Below are positions 52,578 through 60,875 of a DNA stretch of 64,000 nt, piece after piece. The stretch lies in contig CM035356.1 in the NCBI GenBank assembly GCA_020137815.1, forward strand, positions 3,121,063-3,185,062, read 5' to 3'. The translations under genes and the position numbers were made by a program. Positions within the stretch are counted from its first letter, which is position 1; every line of letters begins with the position of its first letter. The stretch is from Hormiphora californensis (Eukaryota; Ctenophora; Tentaculata; Cydippida; Pleurobrachiidae). A model generated the notes under the pieces. That model saw only the letters and a list, made by a program, of their open reading frames with translations, made no database searches and was not told where the DNA came from.

Positions 52578-55500
52578 GGGGGGGAGCGTTTAGTGGCTTT
52601 TGTTTCCCTTTTCTGCTCGCCCCACTTCCGTTCTCCCTAAGTGTACAACATGAGTGTCTTATTTCTCCCGCGTTTCTTTTCGCTCTAATTCCCACGTGAC
52701 TCATTACCATTTGCCAAGTTTTTCGAATTCTGCTTACAACTTAACCTTTTGTTTTGCATTGTGTTCGTTAGCATAATTTGTTCTTTGTTCCTGCTAAACT
52801 CTAAATTATTAACTCCCCGTTTGAATCTTCTCACAGCACCAACAGTAGCATCCTCTACCTCTTCATTATGGACGTCATTACTGATGACGTAACACCGTCA
52901 TGGCAGACGAGGAATACGCCGCATCCTGTAACACCACCACATCCTTTCTGTCGCAGTTCCGGGGCCAAGGCGAAGCTCTCCACCAAGCAAGTTCTTCTTG
53001 TTGTGGTGCCGGTACTGATGTCCAACGGAACGGGTATCTCACTAAAAAGGAGCTTGAGATGTTCCTCGCAGAGCTACTCATGGTAACCGGAGACATTCAC
53101 TTCTCCCGGGATGAGATGGAGATGATGGCGGAGGGGGTGCTGGTTCAGTTTGACAGGAACTGCCACTAATAAACTGGAAATGTGGGAACTGACGGAGATT
53201 GTACCAGTGGAGGAGAATCTGCTGTTCAAGTTCAGGACCCAAACGGCAATCACCTGGCCCTCAGTTTACCTCGACATGGCGGAAATATGATCCCTTCCGA
53301 GCGGGGCTCATGGAAGCTAGCTGATATACATGATTTCATGTTGGACATTATCGGGCAGGTTTGTGATATGCAGCAAATAACGAGATCCAAACTGACGGAG
53401 TTGACCCGGAATGTAGTCGAGATATTAGATCTCAGAGTTGGGTCAAAGGTGAAAATGGCTGATATGGCATTTCTCCTCAACGTTGATTCGACCTTTATGA
53501 ACTGCATCAAGAACGGAGAGAGACTGACGCGGAATGAGTTTAGCGAGTTTTTCGATCACTATGACGCGGATATGAACGGATTTATTGAGGGTAACTGAAG
53601 CTCATGTTACTCATGGGAGATCTCATGAGTCGGTTTGGTATTGAGTTGAATGCGACCACCCTCGCGGACACCTTGGGCAATGTCCTTCGATAGTTGTGAT
53701 GTTGATGGAGATGGAAAGATCAATAAGGAGGAACTTGCCCTCCTCTTCTCTCACATCGACCCAGAGAGCTACATTTGGGGTGCGTGATATAATGGGGGTC
53801 ATTGGGTCATGGGGTGCGTGATCTATGGGCATGTGGGATGTGTGCTATATCCGTGGGGCCGGGGTTTCGTGGAGATGACAGGTTACAGTTGCCCAATGGG
53901 TTAGGGGGTGTCCGGGTTAGCGTATAATGGTGTATATAGGATTTGGGACTTCTTTTTCTTATTGGGAATTGGGACTGTATACAATTGGTTCTGATTCTCA
54001 TGAGGGGGTGGGGGATGATCATCGTAGACCCTCAATGATAACAACCCTATGCTATATTAACCCCCCTCTCTCCTTCCTCAGAGATGAGTGCCAAGGAGGG
54101 TCTACTGCTGTGGTGTCAGAAAAAGACTGCTCCGTATAAGAATGTGAATGTAACCAACTTCCACACCAGTTTCAAAGATGGCCTCGCCTTCTGTGCACTT
54201 ATTCACAGGTATTTTACCAGCCGATTTGAAAACAATAATTGTTCCCGGTTAACTCCGTTAAAAATCCATTAACCCAATATGATACCCCCTGTTGTAACCC
54301 CCTTACCCCATATCAAACACCCATATCATAGCCCTATTGTTACCCCTCCCCTCTCCCCTTCAGACACCGTCCTGATTTGATAGATTATAATCACCTGAGA
54401 AAGGATAACCCCGTCTACAACCTCCAATACGCATTTGAGGTCGCTGAGAAGGAACTGGATATCCCAATAATGTTGGACGCAAATGGTATGTCTGGGGTCT
54501 AGTATCCATGGTTACCATGGTTACCATGGGTTATCTCCCCATCAGGGATCAATTGTGTTATTAGCACAACTTCCTGAGTTTGGGCCACGAAGATCTTGAA
54601 TCATTGTTGTTGTCTAATTATCAACCTCGATATAACATTTTACATTACAGATATCGCCACGACAATGCGACCGGATGAGCGGGCCATCATGACCTACGTG
54701 TCCTCGTACTACCATGCCTTTGCAAGTCACCAGCAGGCCTCCCAAGCTGCTAACAGGATCTGCAAAGTGCTCCACGTGAATCAGGAGAATGAGCACCTTA
54801 TGGAGGAGTACGAGTCACTCGCATCAGGGGTAGGTAGAGGGGGTGGGGTAAGAGAATCTTTCTCCCCCTCTCTAACATGATTTCCTCTCTCTCTCTCTAA
54901 CATGATTTCCTCCCCTCTCTAACATGATTTCCCCCTCTCTAACATGATGTTCTTCCTCTCTAACATGATTTCCTACTCTCTCTCTCTAACATGATTTCCT
55001 CTCTCTCTCCCTAACATGATTTCCTCCCCTCTCTAACAAGTAACATGATTTGCTCCCTCTCTCTCTAACACTTCTCCCCATTTCAGCTGCTTGAGTGGAT
55101 TAACCACATGATCCCCTGGATTGACCAGATGAGGGAACACAGGGCCACTAGTATCGATGAGGTTAAAGCAAGGCTGGAGGAATTCAGAACTTATCGGTAT
55201 GTCTTGATTGTAGGGGTGTGTTCCGAACTTATCGGTATGTCTAGATTGTAGGGGGAGTGTTCCGAACTTATCGGTATGTCTTGATTGTATGGTGTGTTTC
55301 AGCTTGTCCTAAGACATGGTTTATTGCATGCTGTTTACATCGTAACCAGCAATCTGTATTAGCTTTGCTATCCGTTATCGAACGCATGACTTGACTTGTT
55401 CGACACTCCCTCAAAAAAGGGTTTTGAACAAAACAACGCATGACTACCTATCTGTTAAACTTGCATGTAACCCAACAAATATGTGTAATCTCAGGTTTCC

Positions 55501-56631
55501 TAACGGTGTATCTAGGTAATTGTAACCCTTTAATTAAAATGCACTTTCCATATAATACACACCTTCTTCCACCATTGATTCTTATTGTGCCTTTTCTCAT
55601 TAAATATACCAGCATTTCTTTTGTATTCACCAGATCTTCATTTTACGATTTACCCCCCTCTGATCTTGCCAGATTTCATCTTCCCTACTATTTTAGTTCT
55701 AGCCCCTGCTAGAGCGTCCCCCTAACCCTAGTTGCCATGGTTACCCTAGTTGCCATGGTTACCCTAGTTACCATAGTTACCCTAGTTACCATAGTTACCC
55801 CCTCAGGTTGACCGTGAAGCCTCCCAAGACAGAAGAAAAGGGGAAACTGATAACAGACTACAATACACTGCAGACCAAGTTGAGGTTGAGCAACAGGCCT
55901 GCCTTCCTCCCCTCAGATGGGAAACTAATCAGGGTAAGTGTGACGTCATACGGGAAACTAATCAGGGTAAGTATGACGTCATACGGGAAACTAATCAGGG
56001 TAAGTGTAACGTCATACGGGAAACTAATCAGGGTAAGTGTGACGTCATACGGGAAACTAATCAGGGTAAGTGTGACGTCATACGGGAAACTAATCAGGGT
56101 AAGTGTGACGTCATAATTGTTGGCAGTTGGGTAATCGGTGGATCAGAGCTGGAAGAAGAAAAAGCACTAAAATATCTCACGGGCGACCTTTTGGTAAACA
56201 CATACCTGGGTACTTTTTGTAAGTTGGTCCCTAATTCAGTTGTTTTTACAGGATATCGAACGAGCATGGGATAACCTGGAGACTACAGAAAGGGGCGTGG
56301 AACAGCACCTCATGACGGAACTGATCAGGTAAATAAGAAGTGTTTGAACAGAACAAGAATTCAATTGTTCATACTTTATATTGCGAACACAGTGTCAGAC
56401 GACTCAAGTAAAGTTGGGACTGTCAACTTAGTTACCACCCACACCCCCTAACTGTAGTAGTAGTAGTCTCGTTATCAATAGATGCTCACCAGTTTTAGGA
56501 AAGGTATCTTTGTAAGCTGTCTTCTTGGTACTTGGCACATGGATAAATACTGGCTTTATTTTGGGCAAATACCGGCATACCTCCTGACAAACATGCGTAC
56601 TCTCTGAGTTTCGTACTTGCCTCTCTCTCCC

Positions 56632-56663
<32 letters not shown>

Positions 56664-57683
56664 CCTCTCTCAATCGAGATATACACAGAGCTATGTTTGC
56701 TAAAATTACCATTTCTCTCTCTCGGACGCCCGCACAGCGTATACGTGTGAGACCTCCCTGCAATACATTTTTTGAATAAATATAAGTGAACTCCATTGCT
56801 CTTCAGTTACTTTTCTTGTAATTCGTCCGAATTGCTCCTTTCTACACAGCTAATTGCAGCCAGTATATGTGTGTGTGCGAGCCATGTGTGTTTGTGTGTG
56901 TCTGTTAGGTCGATTACTGGCGCATCAACGTGGCCATCACGACTGATCCCTGCTAGTAGCACAGGGGTAGCTGCACAGCAGGTCTCTAGCTGTCTCTATC
57001 TCTGTCCTCTATCTCTAGCTGTCTGCCTCTATCTCTAGTCTGTCTCTATCTACTAATATGTCTATCACTGCATGTATTATAGTTTAAGTCACTGTAATTT
57101 CTAGTTAATTAACGTATCATTGTATCGCTCCTTCATCGTTTCCCTTTGAGATATCTTTATAAGATATAAAACATAAATGTTGAATAAATTAAATGTATGA
57201 AATTAAAAAGAGTTACTTTCTATTTTGTATTAAATGCTGCCGTCTCTCAGCAGAAATGCGATGAGAAGTGGTAATGGTCAGATCTTTATTTTCCATTAAC
57301 TTCAGCCTATAGTATCATGTGTGTTTCTTCACTGTAATTCCCTTTTAGCTAAATCTTTAAAAAAGATCAAGCATTTTAAATCCATAGATAATCTTATCCA
57401 TAGATAATCTTATCCACCTCCAAGAAAAATGACTCCTTCAGCCTTCACCCGGGCGGGGAAAATCCGAATTAAAATACCTTGCCCTTTTTCCAGTGCAAAT
57501 CCAATACGGCAAAAAGTCAGTGTTTTGAGCTCATGTTGGCCAATATCTTAGTCCGCCTCAGCTCCACCCCCTCGTCCCCCACCCCCTCATCCCCCCGCCC
57601 GCCACCCCTGTTATGCAGTCATGTAGTCTAATGTATGAAACTTTTCTATATCTCTCTATATCGCCCTCTATTCTCCCATCTCG

Positions 57684-57738
<55 letters not shown>

Positions 57739-60700
57739 CCCGCGTAGAGAATCGTGCTCAGAGTGTTGAAGGGTTGTTGTTTGAGCTTCTTTCCATAATA
57801 CTACATACAACAGCAACTGTATGTGTATTTTACTTGCACACTATTTCGTTCTGTCGACCAGTAATGTTAGTTTACCCGACTATTAGCATACATTATTCAG
57901 ATAAAATAGTACTAATATTCAATGAATATAACTTGCAGCATTTTAGTACACATCCTATGTGTAACTCTTGTTTTGCGTTAGAAAGTACACCTCTTAGGTT
58001 ATGTTCCAGTCATTACTAGATTGTACCACATAGTGGACAGGAATGGGTGTCTACCATATTCATCCCAGACTGGCTAGAAAGTACGTCGTAAATCCTCCCA
58101 AACCCCACCCAATCTCCCACTCCTCTCCATCTTCGCATCTCCCGCCCCAGCCAAACACCCCACCCGGCCCCGAATTAGTATTATATGCGAATGGCATCCT
58201 AACAATCATTCTACCACTCCTTTCCCACAGGTTGGAGCGATTGGAGCACCTGTTCGCCCACCCCTTCCTCCCTATTCCCGGCCCCACCACCCCTTCTACC
58301 CCACCACCCCCAACTACTACCACTCCTTTCCCACAGGTTGGAGCGGTTGGAGCACCTGTTCACGCGGTTCAACCAGAAATGTGACAGTCTGGCGGCATGG
58401 GTTACAGATGCAAAGGCGTTCTTTAGACGAGACAACGTTGCCGAATGTGATCTTAACGAGCTGCTGGTAATCCCAGTCACACCTTGTTACCAAGTTTACC
58501 ACGTTACCATGGTTACACTCATGACACGTCTTCATCACATTCATGACACATGTCATCGTCACTCACAGTTCAGATCACTTCCAGAGTTAGTACGATTGAC
58601 ATTCATTTTATTTCTCTTTCTTATAACACCCTCTATATCACCCCCTCTGTATCACCCCTCCATATCACCCCTCCATATCACCCCCCCCCCCCCCATTTAT
58701 CACCCCTCTATCACCCCCCCTCCATATATCACCCCTCTATCACCCCCCCCCCCCCCTCCATATATCACCCCTCTATCACCCCCTTTATTTTACCAGGGTA
58801 AAATCAAGAGTGACGATGCCTTCGACACGGACATGGGTGTGCACAGAGAACGACTGGATCAGATCACTAACCTGACCCAAGAGATGGTAACCCAGGGATT
58901 CAGCCGGGCCTCAGAGGTAGCTGCCCGGGCCCAGGCCATGAATGGGCTCTGGGAGAACTTGCTGGTGGCGCGGACACAGCACAGGGAGGACTTGGAGAAC
59001 GCGAGGGAGACTCAGGAGAAAATCGATATGATGAGGCTGGAGTTCGCCAAGAAGGCTAATGTGAGTGTAGTATAGTTGGGACCATATATGGTCATGGTTG
59101 GGGCCATATGTGGTCATGTTGTATAGTTGGGAGCATAATGTGTACACCATCAATAGAAATGCATTTAGTTCATTCTTCTTTGTGGACTAAACGAGAATAT
59201 CAATTATTTTCGGGGCTGGAATATCAAGGGAGCCAAGTAGCAGCACATGAACTTTAGATATAATAAATTCACCTACCGATCCCGTGTCTCACCTAACACC
59301 GCCCCATGAACCAACTCCCCATCCCTTCCTCAGCCGTTCAACAACTGGTTAGAGGGTGCCCGTGAGGACTTACTGGACACATTTGTGTGCCACAGTATAG
59401 AGGAAGTGAACTCGCTTATCACTGCTCACGAGGAATTCAAGGCTTGTCTTCCCGAGTTCCACCAGATTTTCATCGACATTCAGGTAAACAATATAGTTGC
59501 ATTGCTCGCCCCTATTTTACTAAAACTAGTAAACTAAAATGGTAATAAAGGAAGGTGATCAGACATTTGGTAACGAAATTGCCCCTCGACGTGGGCGAGT
59601 GAATTCGTAACCAAATCGATAACCACCACAAACAACCACCCCCACAACTAAACTACACACCCGTCTGGATCAGCAGCAGGCAGTTTTTTAGCTTAGGTTG
59701 ATGACTCTTCTGGTGCACCGTGGCCACAAACAACCACAACTAAAGCACACCCTCATACACCCTAAATACACCCTAAATAACCCCTCAATAACCACAACTA
59801 AAAAACACACTCATACACCCTAAATAACCCCTCAATAACTAAAAAACACACCTCAGGCCCAGCAGCAGGAGATAGACGTGGTAGCTACATTTGGATGTAA
59901 CCCCTACACTAACCTTGACGTGGATGCCCTGGGGAACAGATGGAATGAATTGCTACAGCTTATACCCCAGCGAGACCAACTCCTTCAGGTACAGAGAATA
60001 GGGAGGGGAATAGGGAGAGGCTATTTTACACAAAACATAGCTAAGAACTGCCAGAGATGATGAGAGTGGCCATGCTTCGCGTGGGGGGGGGGGGGGTTCA
60101 ACCTATAAGATATATTGTAATTGTAACTCCCTCCCCCGGCATCGCACTGACAGTCCCCAGCAGCTGATATATATTTAACTCAATGACGTCCCCCCAGGAT
60201 GCGCTTGTAAAGGAGGAGAGGAAAGATGAATTGAGGAAAACCTTTGCTAAGCAGGCTAATTGGTTTGCAAACTGGTCAACAGAGGAACAGACAAAGATCA
60301 GCCAAAGCACGATGGGCCCTGACCTGACGCTCAATGAACAACTCACATATCTTGGTATGTGCCAAACATGAACAAACTTGAACAGCCCCAGCCCCAGCTG
60401 TAACAAGTACCGGGCAAGTTATATTAAAACCAGGAACCGACCGAATCAGGAAATACTGGTCCCTGATTGGCTGATAATCAGTCACGTGACTTAAATAACG
60501 AGTTCTGATTGGTTGTTTACTTGTTTCGGTCGGTTCCTGATTAAAACACATGTGCAGTGAGCTCACACACACCCACAACTCTCCCAGGTGAATTATTGGA
60601 AGAGGTGGAGAGCTACAAACCTGTTTACGAGGAGCTGGAGAACCTTAACAAGAAGATTCAAAATGAGGTTATCTTTAATAATCCATACTGTAAACACACC

Positions 60701-60740
60701 ATGGAGAGTCTCAATGTTAGCTGGGACGAACTACACAACT
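43105..60740 (+). CDS. ACTN: Alpha-actinin, 15 exons, partial at the 3' end
   Basis: Alpha-actinin is an antiparallel dimer that cross-links actin filaments. Exons: 43105-43194, 47557-47661, 48341-48470, 54082-54208, 54364-54485, 54651-54829, 55087-55196, 55807-55933, 56252-56328, 58337-58466, 58797-59060, 59334-59483, 59857-59988, 60198-60354, 60588-60740. About 684 residues are covered. CH1 has [14 protein letters not shown] and [18 protein letters not shown]2 has [18 protein letters not shown] and [15 protein letters not shown]. The CH2 end and neck have [10 protein letters not shown] and [20 protein letters not shown]. Spectrin repeats follow, including [20 protein letters not shown] and [12 protein letters not shown]. 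The exon for the end of CH1 (family text around MTLGMIWTIILRF) was not found in the 5.6-kb third intron. The calmodulin-like EF-hand end lies beyond the window or past the palindrome. Confidence 0.9.
43860..44375. repeat. (CT)n microsatellite complex in actinin intron 1
   Basis: Over 500 bases mostly of CT dinucleotides, with three copies of CTAAAGTACACACCCACTCT at about 44049, 44104 and 44361 showing that CT tract plus spacer was itself tandemly copied. Confidence 0.95.
45001..45090. repeat. (GA)n microsatellite in actinin intron 1
   Basis: About 58 bases of pure GA at 45030-45087 with GACAGAGA steps before it. Orientation is opposite to the CT tracts elsewhere in this gene. Confidence 0.95.
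45228..45572. repeat. 34-bp minisatellite, about ten copies
   Basis: Unit ACAGTGGGACAGACAGCAAC ATTTTGTAAGTACA, highly uniform; one copy is shortened near 45295. Each unit contains GTAAGTAC, a strong donor-like word, but no exon is attached here. Long minus-strand frames across it are repeat artefacts. Confidence 0.95.
46157..46206. repeat. 50-bp insertion-like hairpin with G and C runs
   Basis: Ten Gs and TCTC, a 22-base spacer, then GAGA and eleven Cs. Flanks are GCTCTACT on the left and GCTCTAAT on the right, resembling an imperfect target duplication. The surrounding 46120-46255 is a local repeat of CTAATAGCGCTCTA, so the flanking match may come from that instead. Confidence 0.45.
46400..46950. 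other. Microsatellite patches in actinin intron 1
   Basis: GACA-type repeats at about 46404-46475, CT tracts at 46660-46760, GA tracts at 46825-46905 and a run of 20 Gs at 46931-46950. No exon was seen between 44380 and 47556. Confidence 0.8.
47674..47782. mobile_element. hAT-type MITE, 109 bp, copy 1
   Basis: Ends CAGGAACCGATCAAA and TTTCGGTCGGTTCCTG form terminal inverted repeats. A perfect 8-bp duplication GTTAATAA flanks it (47666-47673 and 47783-47790). The element sits 12 bases after the exon 2 donor of actinin and overlaps nothing coding. CAGG ends and 8-bp duplications are typical of hAT elements. Confidence 0.88.
48810..48905. repeat. (CT)n microsatellite in actinin intron 3
   Basis: CT dinucleotides with regular CTCG interruptions, followed by GGTTTGGTTTGGTTTGGT. 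TCTG/TGTC-type repeats precede it at 48535-48605. Confidence 0.95.
48906..50478. other. Intron 3 stretch with no recognised gene
   Basis: Mixed sequence, including 49050-49560 that looks unusually non-repetitive and might be a decayed retroelement, but no frame or motif supports a call. Small CT/GA patches lie at 49745-49810. Confidence 0.3.
50479..50572. repeat. (CT)n microsatellite in actinin intron 3
   Basis: Nearly pure CT dinucleotides over about 90 bases. Confidence 0.95.
50573..51640. other. Intron 3 stretch with no recognised gene
   Basis: Contains a C12 run at about 50780 and a G11 run at about 50861, which bracket 80 bases and may be another G/C-run-bounded insertion, though no flanking duplication was seen. 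51264-51500 is CpG-richer than its surroundings without a recognisable exon. Confidence 0.3.
51641..51763. ncRNA. Cluster of three hairpins, one with a TTCG loop
   Basis: 51641-51658: GCGGC..GCCGC. 51657-51679: CACCGGGCC-TTCG-GGCCCGGTG, a nine-pair stem with the stable cUUCGg loop if transcribed. 51727-51763: GAAACATCTCTCT..AGAGAGATGTTTC. The density of stems suggests a structured RNA or a small mobile element. No known RNA family was recognised and no promoter or terminator was seen, so the type is tentative. Confidence 0.3.
52495..52575. repeat. (GA)n microsatellite in actinin intron 3
   Basis: Mostly pure GA over about 75 bases, opposite in orientation to the gene's CT tracts. Confidence 0.95.
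52900..53786 (+). pseudogene. Processed retrocopy of a calbindin/secretagogin-type EF-hand gene
   Basis: An uninterrupted stretch encodes pieces of a six-EF-hand calcium buffer in changing frames: [25 protein letters not shown], then [38 protein letters not shown], then [36 protein letters not shown], then [17 protein letters not shown], then [18 protein letters not shown] ending HIDPES. Frame changes fall near 53013, 53165, 53285, 53598 and 53690. Two canonical calcium loops are visible ([12 protein letters not shown] and [12 protein letters not shown]). Parent genes of this family normally have many introns, so loss of all introns plus five shifts indicates a processed pseudogene. It lies in sense orientation in actinin intron 3. 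No poly(A) tail was seen. Confidence 0.75.
54870..55070. repeat. Minisatellite next to the actinin exon 7 acceptor
   Basis: About eight copies of TCTCTCTAACATGATTTCCT with CT-rich spacers, ending 20 bases before the exon 55087-55196. It supplies the pyrimidine-rich end of the intron. Confidence 0.9.
55186..55295. repeat. Tandem copies of the donor of actinin exon 55087-55196
   Basis: GAACTTATCG|GTATGTCTTGATTGTA appears at the true exon end and twice more at about 55225 and 55264, period about 39 bp. Each copy keeps nine exonic bases and the GTATGT donor. The copies are preceded by GTGTTCC, so they carry no extra exon. Confidence 0.9.
55735..55806. repeat. Short tandem repeat at the acceptor of actinin exon 55807-55933
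   Basis: Four or five copies of CCCTAGTTRCCATRGTTAC of about 19 bp run directly into CCCCCTCAG, the acceptor. Confidence 0.9.
55918..56114 (+). repeat. 33-bp repeat with six in-frame GTAAGT donors
   Basis: Unit GGGAAACTAATCAGGGTAAG plus TGTGACGTCATAC, six copies. Donor GTs are at 55934, 55967, 56000, 56033, 56066 and 56099. The first is the donor used in the gene model. Because 33 is divisible by three and the unit has no stop in this frame, each later donor would add 11 residues ([11 protein letters not shown]). Five or so of the units also contain TGACGTCA, the full cAMP-response-element word; the third reads TAACGTCA. Confidence 0.92.
57689..57736. repeat. (CT)n microsatellite in actinin intron
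   Basis: About 46 bases of pure CT. The rest of this 2-kb intron (56329-58336) shows CT patches at 56625-56670 and 56990-57050 but no exon. Confidence 0.95.
58221..58365. repeat. Duplicated acceptor of actinin exon 58337-58466
   Basis: CTCCTTTCCCACAG|GTTGGAGCG and the next 17 or so bases occur at 58217-58258 and again at the real exon start, 106 bp apart. The upstream copy carries about 26 exonic bases. Use of the upstream acceptor would shift the frame because 106 is not divisible by three. Confidence 0.9.
58625..58790. repeat. CCCCTCTATCAC minisatellite before an actinin exon
   Basis: Variants of ATATCACCCCTCTATCACCC with C runs up to 14, reaching almost to the acceptor of exon 58797-59060. 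Confidence 0.9.
60431..60539. mobile_element. hAT-type MITE, 109 bp, copy 2
   Basis: Same family and same length as the copy at 47674. Ends CAGGAACCGACCGAA and TTTCGGTCGGTTCCTG. A perfect 8-bp duplication ATTAAAAC flanks it (60423-60430 and 60540-60547). The two copies differ at only a few positions. It lies in the intron before the last visible actinin exon. Confidence 0.9.
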
Positions 60741-60820
60741 GTGAGTGGGCAATAACACAGCGAGGGAATGGGGGGGAGGTGGAATGTGGGCTGGGTGCAC
60801 AACTGTGAGTGGGAATGCCG
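60728..60820. repeat. Copy of the donor of the last visible actinin exon
   Basis: CACAACT|GTGAGTGGG at the true exon end (60740) recurs at about 60798-60813, preceded by GCTGGG in both places. Seven or so exonic bases are duplicated. Confidence 0.65.
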
Positions 60821-60875
60821 AATGGGGGGAATGAGGGGAGTGGCTTATTATTGGTGGATTGGGCTTCACAATTAC

